Assembly: GCA_002436185.1 (NCBI GenBank)
Contig: DJKX01000067.1
Span: forward strand, 1-15,838
Direction of reading: 5' to 3'
Source: Fidelibacterota bacterium UBA6531
GTDB taxonomy: Bacteria > Fidelibacterota > Marinisomatia > Marinisomatales > TCS55
DNA length: 15,838 bases
The translations under genes were made by a program, and so were the position numbers. This document shows positions 1 to 6,900 of the stretch, in pieces (position 1 is the stretch's first letter; every line of letters begins with the position of its first letter). The notes under the pieces were generated by a model. That model saw only the letters and a list, made by a program, of their open reading frames with translations. It did no database searches and had not been told where the DNA came from.

Positions 1-228
1 GGAAAAGATAATAAACAGTTCATTGTTGCGGGAGATACCTACGTATCCGTGGTGGAATTCGGAGATTCAATCCGCGCCAATGGTGTGTTGGGTTATGGAA
101 ATTTCAGTCAGCCGGGTTCGCCTCACCGCACTGACCAACTGCAGTTATATTCTGACAAAAAGTTGAGACCCATTTTATTTTATCGACATGATGTGGAAAA
201 AAATATTGTCGAACGAACAAAATTATGA
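1..228 (+). CDS. Penicillin acylase family protein, C-terminal end (partial)
   Basis: Frame 1 is open from the left edge to TGA at 226-228 and gives the last 75 residues of a longer protein. The stretch VVEFGDSIRANGVLGYGNFS, followed by GSPHRTDQLQLYSDKKLRP, matches my memory of the C-terminal part of the penicillin amidase / acyl-homoserine-lactone acylase beta chain, where a Gly-rich turn and an SPHxxDQL motif precede the final strand. Such enzymes are N-terminal nucleophile hydrolases. They are normally secreted as a precursor that cuts itself into two chains and hydrolyses amide bonds of acylated substrates. The catalytic Ser and the signal peptide lie outside the window, so the substrate cannot be inferred. 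The gene ends well before the next one, and a strong hairpin follows at 266-324. The family call is fairly firm; the subfamily is not. Confidence 0.8.
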   Translation, partial: GKDNKQFIVAGDTYVSVVEFGDSIRANGVLGYGNFSQPGSPHRTDQLQLYSDKKLRPILFYRHDVEKNIVERTKL

Positions 229-265
229 GTATTACATGGTAATAATGATTGTAAATAAAAAGATG

Positions 266-324
266 GGGAGGCAGACAATGGAGGTTAGTGAATTAGATTA
301 ACCAAGGAGGTGTGTCCGCCTCCC
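266..324 (+). ncRNA. Structured RNA element (nested hairpin), possible terminator or leader RNA
   Basis: An outer stem pairs GGGAGGCAGAC (266-276) with GTCCGCCTCCC (314-324). This is 10 pairs and one A-C mismatch. Inside it a second stem pairs GGTTAGT (283-289) with ATTAACC (297-303), including one G-T pair, around a 7-base loop. The 3' internal-loop strand holds AAGGAGGTG (304-312), a full complement of the usual anti-Shine-Dalgarno tail of 16S rRNA. GGAGG at 306-310 can also pair with CCTCC at 319-323 as an alternative fold. No T-run follows, so it is not a classical intrinsic terminator. I do not recognise it as a known riboswitch class. Function unknown. Confidence 0.4.
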
Positions 325-527
325 GCATTTGTAATGTAACCGTTCATTGCAATATGTTTATGTGATCTACCCCACATAATGGCAAGAAATTTTTCATATT
401 ATTTAAGAACATGAACATTTATTAAAAAACATATTGTATATTATCTTTTAACAAATATTTTATTTCCGCCCAGTTTTACCCATAAATTGTTTTACATTAT
501 ATCTCATGTGTAGTTTCATTAAAAGAT

Positions 528-533
528 AGGAGG
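528..533 (+). promoter_or_regulatory. Strong Shine-Dalgarno sequence AGGAGG ahead of a short ORF
   Basis: AGGAGG lies six bases before a TTG (540-542) that opens an 18-codon reading frame. It is the only strong ribosome binding site upstream of the first TIGR02206 gene, yet it is over 70 bases from that gene's TTG at 605 and in a different frame. It therefore more likely serves the short frame than the large gene. Confidence 0.45.
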
Positions 534-539
534 AAAGCA

Positions 540-596
540 TTGCTTTCTTTTAACAATAATGTTACTCAAATCAAAAAACTGAATAACTTTAAATAA
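540..596 (+). CDS. Possible leader peptide (18 codons) upstream of the first TIGR02206 gene
   Basis: A TTG at 540 with AGGAGG six bases upstream opens a frame of 18 sense codons ending with TAA at 594-596. The product would be MLSFNNNVTQIKKLNNFK, polar and basic with no recognisable domain. It stops eight bases before the TTG (605) of the first membrane-protein gene, which has no Shine-Dalgarno of its own. This arrangement fits reinitiation or translational coupling. The peptide shows no run of one amino acid that would suggest classical attenuation. It may equally be a chance frame; the support is the ribosome binding site and the spacing only. Confidence 0.3.
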   Translation: MLSFNNNVTQIKKLNNFK

Positions 597-604
597 TTTA
601 ACTT

Positions 605-1324
605 TTGACTGCACAACACGAAATTCTTGAACCTTTAAGTGTTCTTTGGTGGCAGTCCGTCATCTGGTCAACATTGATTATATGGGGACTTCTTTTTGCT
701 GCTAAAAAGATGAACACTAAACAGATAGCGGTTTTAGCTACTGTTACAGGAATAATACTTATAGCCAGATCAATTCTTATTCATCCCTATGTCTCATATC
801 TCAAAGGTTGGGATATCTATAATAATTTACCTTTGCATATGTGTGGACTCTCTGCCATTATTTCCGGTGTCATTATGTTTTACCGTAAGCAATGGATGTA
901 TGAATTACTTTATTACTGGGGAATTCCAGGAGCATTTCATTCTTTCCTTACTCCTGAATTTACTCAAGGAACAGATGGGCTATTATTCATAGAATATTAT
1001 GTTTCTCACGGTGGAATTATTTTCAGTGCGTTATTTTGCACAATGTTTCTTGGATTCAAGCCACGAATAGGCTCCTGGTGGCGAATATTTCTATGGTCCC
1101 AGTTACTTTTACCGATTATTGGTGGATTTAATTGGCTTATTGACGCCAATTATATGTACATCTGTGCACCTCCAATTGCAGAAAATCCCTTTATCATTGG
1201 CGATTTTCCAGAGCATTTAATTGGATTAGAAATAGCGGGTCTACTTCATTTTGCTATCGTTTATTTACCATTTGGACTCAAGTATCGACGTACATCAAAA
1301 ACTTCAGGGACTCCAGCTATTTGA
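605..1324 (+). CDS. TIGR02206/YwaF family integral membrane protein, copy 1
   Basis: A 239-residue protein with about seven predicted membrane segments (roughly residues 15-33, 41-60, 77-93, 98-115, 130-150, 158-178, 205-225). It fits the TIGR02206 (TP0381/YwaF) family in length and motifs: LPLHMC at 75-80, YYWGIPGA at 103-110, LTPEF at 115-119, H135 in a membrane segment, and NYMY at 182-185 before a PP pair. H78, C80 and H135 recur in the two following paralogues at equivalent places. The animal TMEM164 proteins, which I recall as distant relatives, use a Cys and a His in ether-lipid acyl transfer, so an acyltransferase-like role in the membrane is possible but inferred. The start is TTG at 605: an in-frame stop lies at 599-601, the next ATG would remove the first membrane segment, and this start puts H78/C80/H135 at the same numbers as in copy 3. 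No Shine-Dalgarno is visible. Its 3' end overlaps copy 2. Confidence 0.85.
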   Translation: MTAQHEILEPLSVLWWQSVIWSTLIIWGLLFAAKKMNTKQIAVLATVTGIILIARSILIHPYVSYLKGWDIYNNLPLHMCGLSAIISGVIMFYRKQWMYELLYYWGIPGAFHSFLTPEFTQGTDGLLFIEYYVSHGGIIFSALFCTMFLGFKPRIGSWWRIFLWSQLLLPIIGGFNWLIDANYMYICAPPIAENPFIIGDFPEHLIGLEIAGLLHFAIVYLPFGLKYRRTSKTSGTPAI

Positions 1325-1991
1325 CAGCCTCCACGTAAGTTATTTACTTGCGTGGTTGGTCCTTTGGATTGCAGTTCCATTATTAGGAATAAAAATCCTA
1401 AATCAAAATCAGCGCAAGATGGTTGTTATTTCAATGATTGTTTTCATGATTGGTCAAGAGGTTATTGATTATTGGAATCGCATGCAAGTACGAGAGTTAA
1501 CATTGTCATTAGATCTCCCTCTTCATTTTTGTCATATTTCATTACTCTTTGCAATCTATTTGCTAATTAAACCAAGTAAATATTTATATGAGATAACATA
1601 TTTCTGGGGATTAGGTGGCGCGTTTCAAACTATGCTGGCACCTGATATGACAGACTTCGATAATTATTTGGGTGTTTTTTTATTTAATGCACACCATGCC
1701 ATGATCATTCTAGTCTGCATTTGGCTGGCAGTTGTCGATGGTTATCGATGCCGCAAAGGAGCAATATTACGAACATTAGTCTTGACAAACATAATTATCT
1801 GGCCTGTGTGGTTAGTGGATTGGCTGGTAGATGCAAATTATATGTATTTAATGAAACGTCCACCCACAGAGAGTCCTTTAGTTTTCGGTGAATGGCCTTG
1901 GTATATTATCAATGTTGAATTGGTTGGACTTGTATTATTTTTAATTATAAATATTCCAATGGTAATTCTTCGGAGGAAAGAATCATTATGA
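1272..1991 (+). CDS. TIGR02206/YwaF family integral membrane protein, copy 2
   Basis: Second of three tandem paralogues, about seven membrane segments. The frame is open from TTG 1251 (246 residues) or TTG 1272 (239 residues). I use 1272 because it reduces the overlap with copy 1 (to 53 bases), but neither start has a ribosome binding site and the homologous part begins near LHVSYL. Numbered from 1272, the family motifs are LPLHFC (82-87: H85, C87), YFWGLGGA (110-117), APDM (123-126), an adjacent His pair at 141-142 in the next segment, and NYMYL with RPP near 189-198. Copy 2 has HH where copies 1 and 3 have SH, so the catalytic-type His is retained. It ends in an ATGA overlap with copy 3 (1988-1991), a sign of translational coupling. 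It is clearly diverged from its neighbours, so the duplication is old rather than recent. The substrate is unknown. Confidence 0.83.
   Translation: MDSSIDVHQKLQGLQLFDSLHVSYLLAWLVLWIAVPLLGIKILNQNQRKMVVISMIVFMIGQEVIDYWNRMQVRELTLSLDLPLHFCHISLLFAIYLLIKPSKYLYEITYFWGLGGAFQTMLAPDMTDFDNYLGVFLFNAHHAMIILVCIWLAVVDGYRCRKGAILRTLVLTNIIIWPVWLVDWLVDANYMYLMKRPPTESPLVFGEWPWYIINVELVGLVLFLIINIPMVILRRKESL
1972..1976 (+). promoter_or_regulatory. Ribosome binding site GGAGG for copy 3
   Basis: GGAGG lies 11 bases before the ATG at 1988, inside the end of copy 2. It supports the ATG start and the four-base overlap of the two genes. Confidence 0.6.
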
Positions 1992-2707
1992 AAGAATTTA
2001 TACCACCGGATGTGTATGGACAATTGCATATAAAATATATTTTAATGGGAATAGCCATGTGGACAATTATTCCGTTGATTGGAAAAAAATTCTTAAATAA
2101 TACTCAAAGACAGGTCGCAGTTTATTTATTAGTCATTTTAACATTAGGACAAGAAATAATAAATGATTCCACATTAATGTTTCAAGGATTATGGAAATTT
2201 TCTACTGATTTACCACTTCATATGTGTGGCTTTTCACTCATTTTAACATCATGGGCTTTAATGAGTAAAAAACAAGAAGCATTTGAATTGGCATTTTTCT
2301 GGGGAATCGCTGGAGGGAGTCAAGCTATTCTTACTCCGGACTTGACAGGAATATGGAATCCATTTGGCATTTTTATTTTTTTCTTTTCTCATTCGTTGGT
2401 CATTCTTAATGTTATTTGGATGATAGTCGTGGAAGGAATGCGTTTAAGGAAAGTCTCTTTTTTAAACACTGTAATCTTAACAAATGGTTTTGCCTTTATC
2501 ATGACAATTTTTAATTCCATGGTTGGAAGTAATTATTGGTATCTATGTATAAAACCATTATCTAATAGTCCTTTTCTGATTGGTAAATGGCCTTTTTATA
2601 TTGTGGGAATTCAATTTATCGGAATTATTTTAATGGGATTGATTTACATTCCTTGGCTACTATATTTCCGTCGAATGACATTGCAGTCTGATTCCACCAC
2701 AGCCTAA
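1988..2707 (+). CDS. TIGR02206/YwaF family integral membrane protein, copy 3
   Basis: Third tandem paralogue, 239 residues, about seven membrane segments (roughly 15-33, 42-57, 77-93, 98-115, 126-148, 158-178, 203-226). The motifs fall at the same numbers as in copy 1: LPLHMC 75-80 (H78, C80), FFWGIAGG 103-110, LTPDLT 115-120, SH 134-135, NYWY 182-185, then IGKWPFY near 198-204. The ATG start is supported by GGAGG 11 bases upstream and overlaps the stop of copy 2. The next gene starts 11 bases after its stop, so all four genes from 605 to 3738 look like one transcript. Retention of H78, C80 and H135 while the rest has drifted argues for three active, specialised proteins rather than decaying copies. 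The function in bacteria is not established; a lipid-modifying role is inferred only by analogy with TMEM164. Confidence 0.87.
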   Translation: MKEFIPPDVYGQLHIKYILMGIAMWTIIPLIGKKFLNNTQRQVAVYLLVILTLGQEIINDSTLMFQGLWKFSTDLPLHMCGFSLILTSWALMSKKQEAFELAFFWGIAGGSQAILTPDLTGIWNPFGIFIFFFSHSLVILNVIWMIVVEGMRLRKVSFLNTVILTNGFAFIMTIFNSMVGSNYWYLCIKPLSNSPFLIGKWPFYIVGIQFIGIILMGLIYIPWLLYFRRMTLQSDSTTA

Positions 2708-2718
2708 ATTCAATATAT

Positions 2719-3738
2719 ATGTCAGCACTATTTCTGTACTTTTTCCTGGCTCTGGGCGTTTCGTTCCTATGTTCTCTACTTGAATCTGTTTTGCTTTCAA
2801 TGAGCCCTTCATTTATCAATGTCTTAATCAAAAAACATCCAACATCCGGGAAATTATTAGATATGTTAAATGAGAATATCAATCGTCCTCTAGCAGCAAT
2901 ACTTTCTTTAAACACAATCGCCAATACGGTTGGAGCGGCGGGTGTAGGTGCAGTGACGTATGATATTTTGGGCAGTAAATGGGTGGCTATAATGTCTGGT
3001 ATCCTCACTCTGTCCATACTCATTTTTTCAGAAATTATTCCAAAAACTATTGGTGCCCATTATTGGAAACGCTTGGCTGTATCATCCGGATATATGATTC
3101 GAGTTTTGATGATCATTATGTATCCTTTTGTCGTATTGTTGGAAGTGCTTTCAAACTGGCTGAAGCCTGAAGAAAAACAGGATATCGTAACCAAGGAAGA
3201 CGTAATCGCTATGGCAGAAATAGGGGAGGATGAAGGCACCATTGAAGAAGATGAAAGCACTATTATTGAAAATCTTCTGCGCTTGGATAATATAACTGCC
3301 GAGGAAGTGCTAACTCCACGTTCTGTAGTTTATGCGCTGCAAAAAGATTTGACAGTAAGACAGGCATTAGATGAATATGAAAATTTCATTTTTTCAAGAA
3401 TCCCTATTTATAATAATGACTTGGATGAAATTACCGGTTTAGTTAGACGGGATAATTTGCTCAACAGTAAAGCGGAAGACAAATTTGATATCACTATGGA
3501 AGCACTGTCTAATCCTGTGCATGTAGTTCACGAAAAAGATTCTGTCGGAACAATTCTGGATGAATTTGTACGTCGTCGAGAGCATTTATTTATTGTCAAA
3601 GATGAATTCGGTCAATTTGTAGGCATTATAACCTTGGAAGATGCTATTGAAACATTATTAGGAGTTGAAATTGTTGATGAAACCGATTCGGTGGTTGATA
3701 TGCGAAAGCTGGCAGTAAGTAAAGGCAAAAAAATGTAA
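2719..3738 (+). CDS. CNNM/CorC-type membrane protein (DUF21 plus CBS pair)
   Basis: A 339-residue protein of the CNNM/CorC (HlyC/CorC) family, linked to Mg2+ or other cation transport across the cytoplasmic membrane. The DUF21 transmembrane domain spans about residues 1-148 with the family signs LLESVLLS (20-27), LNTIANT (64-70) and SEIIPK (104-109); E22, N65, N69 and S104/E105 are in the places that bind ion in studied homologues. An acidic linker helix (159-188) leads to a CBS pair: VLTPRS (197-202, usually VMTPR) opens CBS1, and IVKDEFGQFVGIITLEDAIE (292-311) is the end of CBS2. The protein stops soon after CBS2 with a short basic tail. It lacks the C-terminal CorC_HlyC domain of longer members, as is seen in a short subgroup. 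It starts 11 bases after copy 3 with no clear ribosome binding site and probably shares its transcript. CBS pairs in this family bind ATP or related nucleotides. Confidence 0.9.
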   Translation: MSALFLYFFLALGVSFLCSLLESVLLSMSPSFINVLIKKHPTSGKLLDMLNENINRPLAAILSLNTIANTVGAAGVGAVTYDILGSKWVAIMSGILTLSILIFSEIIPKTIGAHYWKRLAVSSGYMIRVLMIIMYPFVVLLEVLSNWLKPEEKQDIVTKEDVIAMAEIGEDEGTIEEDESTIIENLLRLDNITAEEVLTPRSVVYALQKDLTVRQALDEYENFIFSRIPIYNNDLDEITGLVRRDNLLNSKAEDKFDITMEALSNPVHVVHEKDSVGTILDEFVRRREHLFIVKDEFGQFVGIITLEDAIETLLGVEIVDETDSVVDMRKLAVSKGKKM

Positions 3739-3975
3739 TATGGTAGATAGAAGATAGTGAGCGGTGAGTGGTAAAAAGGTAGTAGTAATAGATTTTTCCT
3801 AATCCAAAATAATTTATTTTTTTAAACAATTAATCAGTCCAAATAAATTCCTAATCATCGTTTATTTTTTAATTAATACTATACGTAAAAACACAAAGTA
3901 GCTTGAATATTAAAAAGATCTAAAACCATAATTAGCTCATTTTATAAAGGGGTCAATTAAACTAAATTTAAGGCT
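3739..3975 (+). other. AT-rich intergenic region with an imperfect direct duplication
   Basis: No gene is visible in these 237 bases. The first 50 bases (3739-3790) are strikingly purine/T-rich with almost no C and contain short repeats of GATAG and GTGAG/GCGGTGAG type. Then TTCCTAATC occurs twice (3796-3804 and 3848-3856). Each copy is followed by a T-rich run and AATTAAT, giving two imperfect copies of about 30-39 bases (3796-3834 and 3848-3877). No convincing intrinsic terminator and no clear promoter boxes can be named. The region presumably carries the promoter of the giant gene. Confidence 0.5.
3796..3877 (+). repeat. Imperfect direct repeat, two copies, upstream of the giant gene
   Basis: Copy A is 3796-3834 and copy B is 3848-3877. 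Both begin TTCCTAATC, continue with TTTATTTTTT and end AATTAAT, with about nine extra bases in copy A. AATTTATT (3811-3818) and AATAAATT (3842-3849) also form an inverted pair. In such AT-rich DNA part of this similarity could be chance, but the order of three shared blocks makes a duplication plausible. Confidence 0.4.
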
Positions 3976-6900
3976 ATGAAGCGTGCCCTCTCTGTCTTCT
4001 CCGTACTGCTTATTGGCCTCATTGCGTCCGCTTCAACTCTCACCACTCGTTTCTATTTAACAGAACTGGACTTTACCAGTAACCAACCGGTTCCTGAATC
4101 AGAGACTCGATTTAAACCTCACATCAGTGCTGAATATGATGAAAATAATAATATCATCAAAAAGTTGAATATTGATCGCAAGGGCGAAATTAATCAAACA
4201 GAAATTTTTTCATATGATTCATTAGGCGTATTAAGAAGTAAGGATATTTATCTATCAAAAAATATACTTGTTGAACAAGTATTGTTTGGTATGGAAGCCA
4301 AAGCGATAGAATATATTGAATATGTATATGGTGTGGATACTGTCAAAGATTGGAGTGATTGCTTTTCAATACTGGATTATAATAAACTGGCGCAATTGAC
4401 TGATCACGCTTTTTTTGACGTAAATGCTTTTCAATACGGCAACACGCATTTTGAATATGATTCATTAGGTTATTTATCGAAAGAAGAATGGATTAGACAA
4501 CCCTCCGGTAAAACAATGCGTTGGTGGGATCATTATTTTGATCCTGCTACACAACTTGCTCGTATCATGGAATATGATTCCAATGGAGTTTTAGTACAGG
4601 ATTTTCGCTTAAGTCCCGACGGAACTGAATCAATTTTCTGGTTTGAAAACTTTGAAGATTCTGTTTATGTAAATCATACTAACCTGTCATTTAAAAATGA
4701 AAGTTTTTTAAAATGGGGGATAGTAATATGGTATAGAATTGGTACTGCCGGAGAATATGTTGATTCTGTTGAATTCACGTTGCCAAAGAGTTTGTTGAAA
4801 AAAGGTAGTTTCGTAACGAATATGGGTCTTGATTCAGTATTGGTAGACAGTGCTATATATGATATAGTTTTTCAGGGTAAAGGCAAAAGTGGATTTGATG
4901 CTACTGATCGAAAAGTCCGTAGAGTTACGTACGATAAATCACCGCCAATCTTGGAATTATTTGCAAAACCCTTTATCAATGAACCAATAATTTCTTTTGA
5001 TCAATCTGAATCTCTGACTGATGCACGATTAGAGTGGCATGCAATACATGATAGTTCTTCAGTAGTTTCGGTAAAATTTGATTCAAGTGATTTATCAAAA
5101 TATAACACAGGTTTATTTAAACCGGTAAATCAGGGTGATTTGCAGGATAGTGTATTTTATCGGATTCAAATTTATGGAACAGATAAGGCTGGTAATGTTT
5201 CTTTACCAACGAGTGTTGATTCAATCATGTTTGATACTCGCCCACCTGAAGTTGAATTAATTTCACCAATTCATAATGAATTCAGAAATTTTACATCTAT
5301 TGATTTCACTGTAAATGAACCGTTACAATCCTGGAAAATTAAGGTCAAAGCCATTGCAGGGAATCCTGATTATAATGCTCCTCATTTATTTCAAAGTGAT
5401 TCATCATTATACTCAGATGTTTCAATGTTTAAAGAATTAGCAGAAGAATTTCAACTGAATGATGGTACTGTGTATCGGTTTGAATTATCAGCCTTTGATC
5501 GCGCTGGAAACTCTTCGGCGGATTTTAATGTAGATTCAGTCACTTATGACATAACACCGCCGTTATTAACGACCATTTATCCTGCAACAGGGGCCTCAAT
5601 CAATGAAACCAAAGTATCATTCAGCATAAATGAACCGTTGCGAGCTGGTGAATTCCGCTGGGAGCAGACAGAGGGCACCATGGATTCATCAGCTCCACAT
5701 ATCATCCCAATGATTGGAAATGAATTACTTGATGGTGATCATATCCAAGTTCAATTATCAAATCAAACTGAATTGACAGATGGTTCTGTGTATACATTGG
5801 TATTCGCCGGTTTGGACAGAGCTGGGAATGTTGGGAAATTCTTGCCGAATACTGAAATATTATTTGATGCTCTTCCACCGGAGTTTACTGATATTTTACC
5901 CACTTCAGGCTCTGCTTTGAATCATCAGCATGTTTCATATACACTATCAGAAAAAGTAAATAACGGATCTATCATGTGGACATGGGTAGGTGGAGTAAAG
6001 GATGAGGCAGCGCCTTATACGTCTCAATTTCTGGAAACAGAAATGAATGTGGGAAAGCATGATTCTTTATTATTGGTTATGAATCCACCCTTAGTTGATG
6101 GTGGAATCTACAATTTGGAATTCAATGCTTCGGATCGCGCCGGAAATATTGCAGAAACATATTTAGTTAAAAATATTTTGTATGATTTTACTGCACCGAT
6201 AATGACGGTTAGTTTCCCAACTCCCATGTCCTTTTTAAATAATATGAATTTTAATTATCAATTATCCGAAACACTTGAAAAGGGAGTATTTTTCTTGGAA
6301 AGGAAGGGTGGAAAAGAAGACCCGAAATCACCGTATGAAATTCCACTAACGATTAAGGAAAAAGCCGCTGGCGAACATAAAGTAGATGAGTTGCTTTCTA
6401 TGCCCGATGTTGTTGAAGGTGCAATTTATAAATTATCATTCTCAGGCCATGATAAAGCACAAAATTTTACTCCTCCTATCAGTCTTCCGGGAATACAATA
6501 TGATTTTACACCACCTGAAATTGCATTTTTAGAACCGCAAGACAGTACAAATGTAAACCATTTATTTATCAGTTATGAATTGAGTGAAGTATTGAAAGAT
6601 GCAACCATAACGTGGGAACGAACAGGGGGAGACATTGATCCAAAGCGTAAATATGTCCAATCCTTATTAGATAATGAATTGAATGAAGGGTTACATGAAG
6701 ATATACAAATAATAAATACACCCAATTTAAAGGATGGATCAATTTATTCTATATCGATTGCAGGAAAAGACAGGGCAGGGAATGAGTCTAATATTTCCAT
6801 ATTGCAAAATATTCGTTACGATATAACTGCACCCGAAATCACGTTAACTCACCCAATACCACACACATATGTTTCTTCTTCATCAATTAGTTATTTCTTA

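Larger units (their letters stand above)
229..604 (+). other. Intergenic region between the acylase gene and the membrane-protein block
   Basis: This 376-base gap has no protein gene of normal size. It contains a strong nested hairpin (266-324), an AT-rich stretch around 380-520 that would suit a promoter but where I cannot pick convincing -35/-10 boxes, and a near-perfect Shine-Dalgarno AGGAGG (528-533) in front of a short reading frame (540-596). The region probably ends the acylase transcript and starts the transcript of the downstream membrane-protein genes. Confidence 0.6.

Noticed and set aside
278..339. Tiny reading frames within the hairpin region (a seven-codon frame from ATG 278, and a CPPPAF-containing frame ending at 339)
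   Set aside because: They are too short, lack a start at proper distance from the Shine-Dalgarno-like sequence, and overlap a strong RNA fold that explains the base pattern better.
2625..3023. Antisense frame of 132 codons over copy 3 and the CNNM gene
   Set aside because: It lies fully opposite two well-supported genes and has no recognisable domain.
4096..4668. RHS/YD-repeat toxin at the N-terminus of the giant protein
   Set aside because: Only about four YDxxGxL motifs occur, irregularly spaced, and there is no RHS core or toxin domain.
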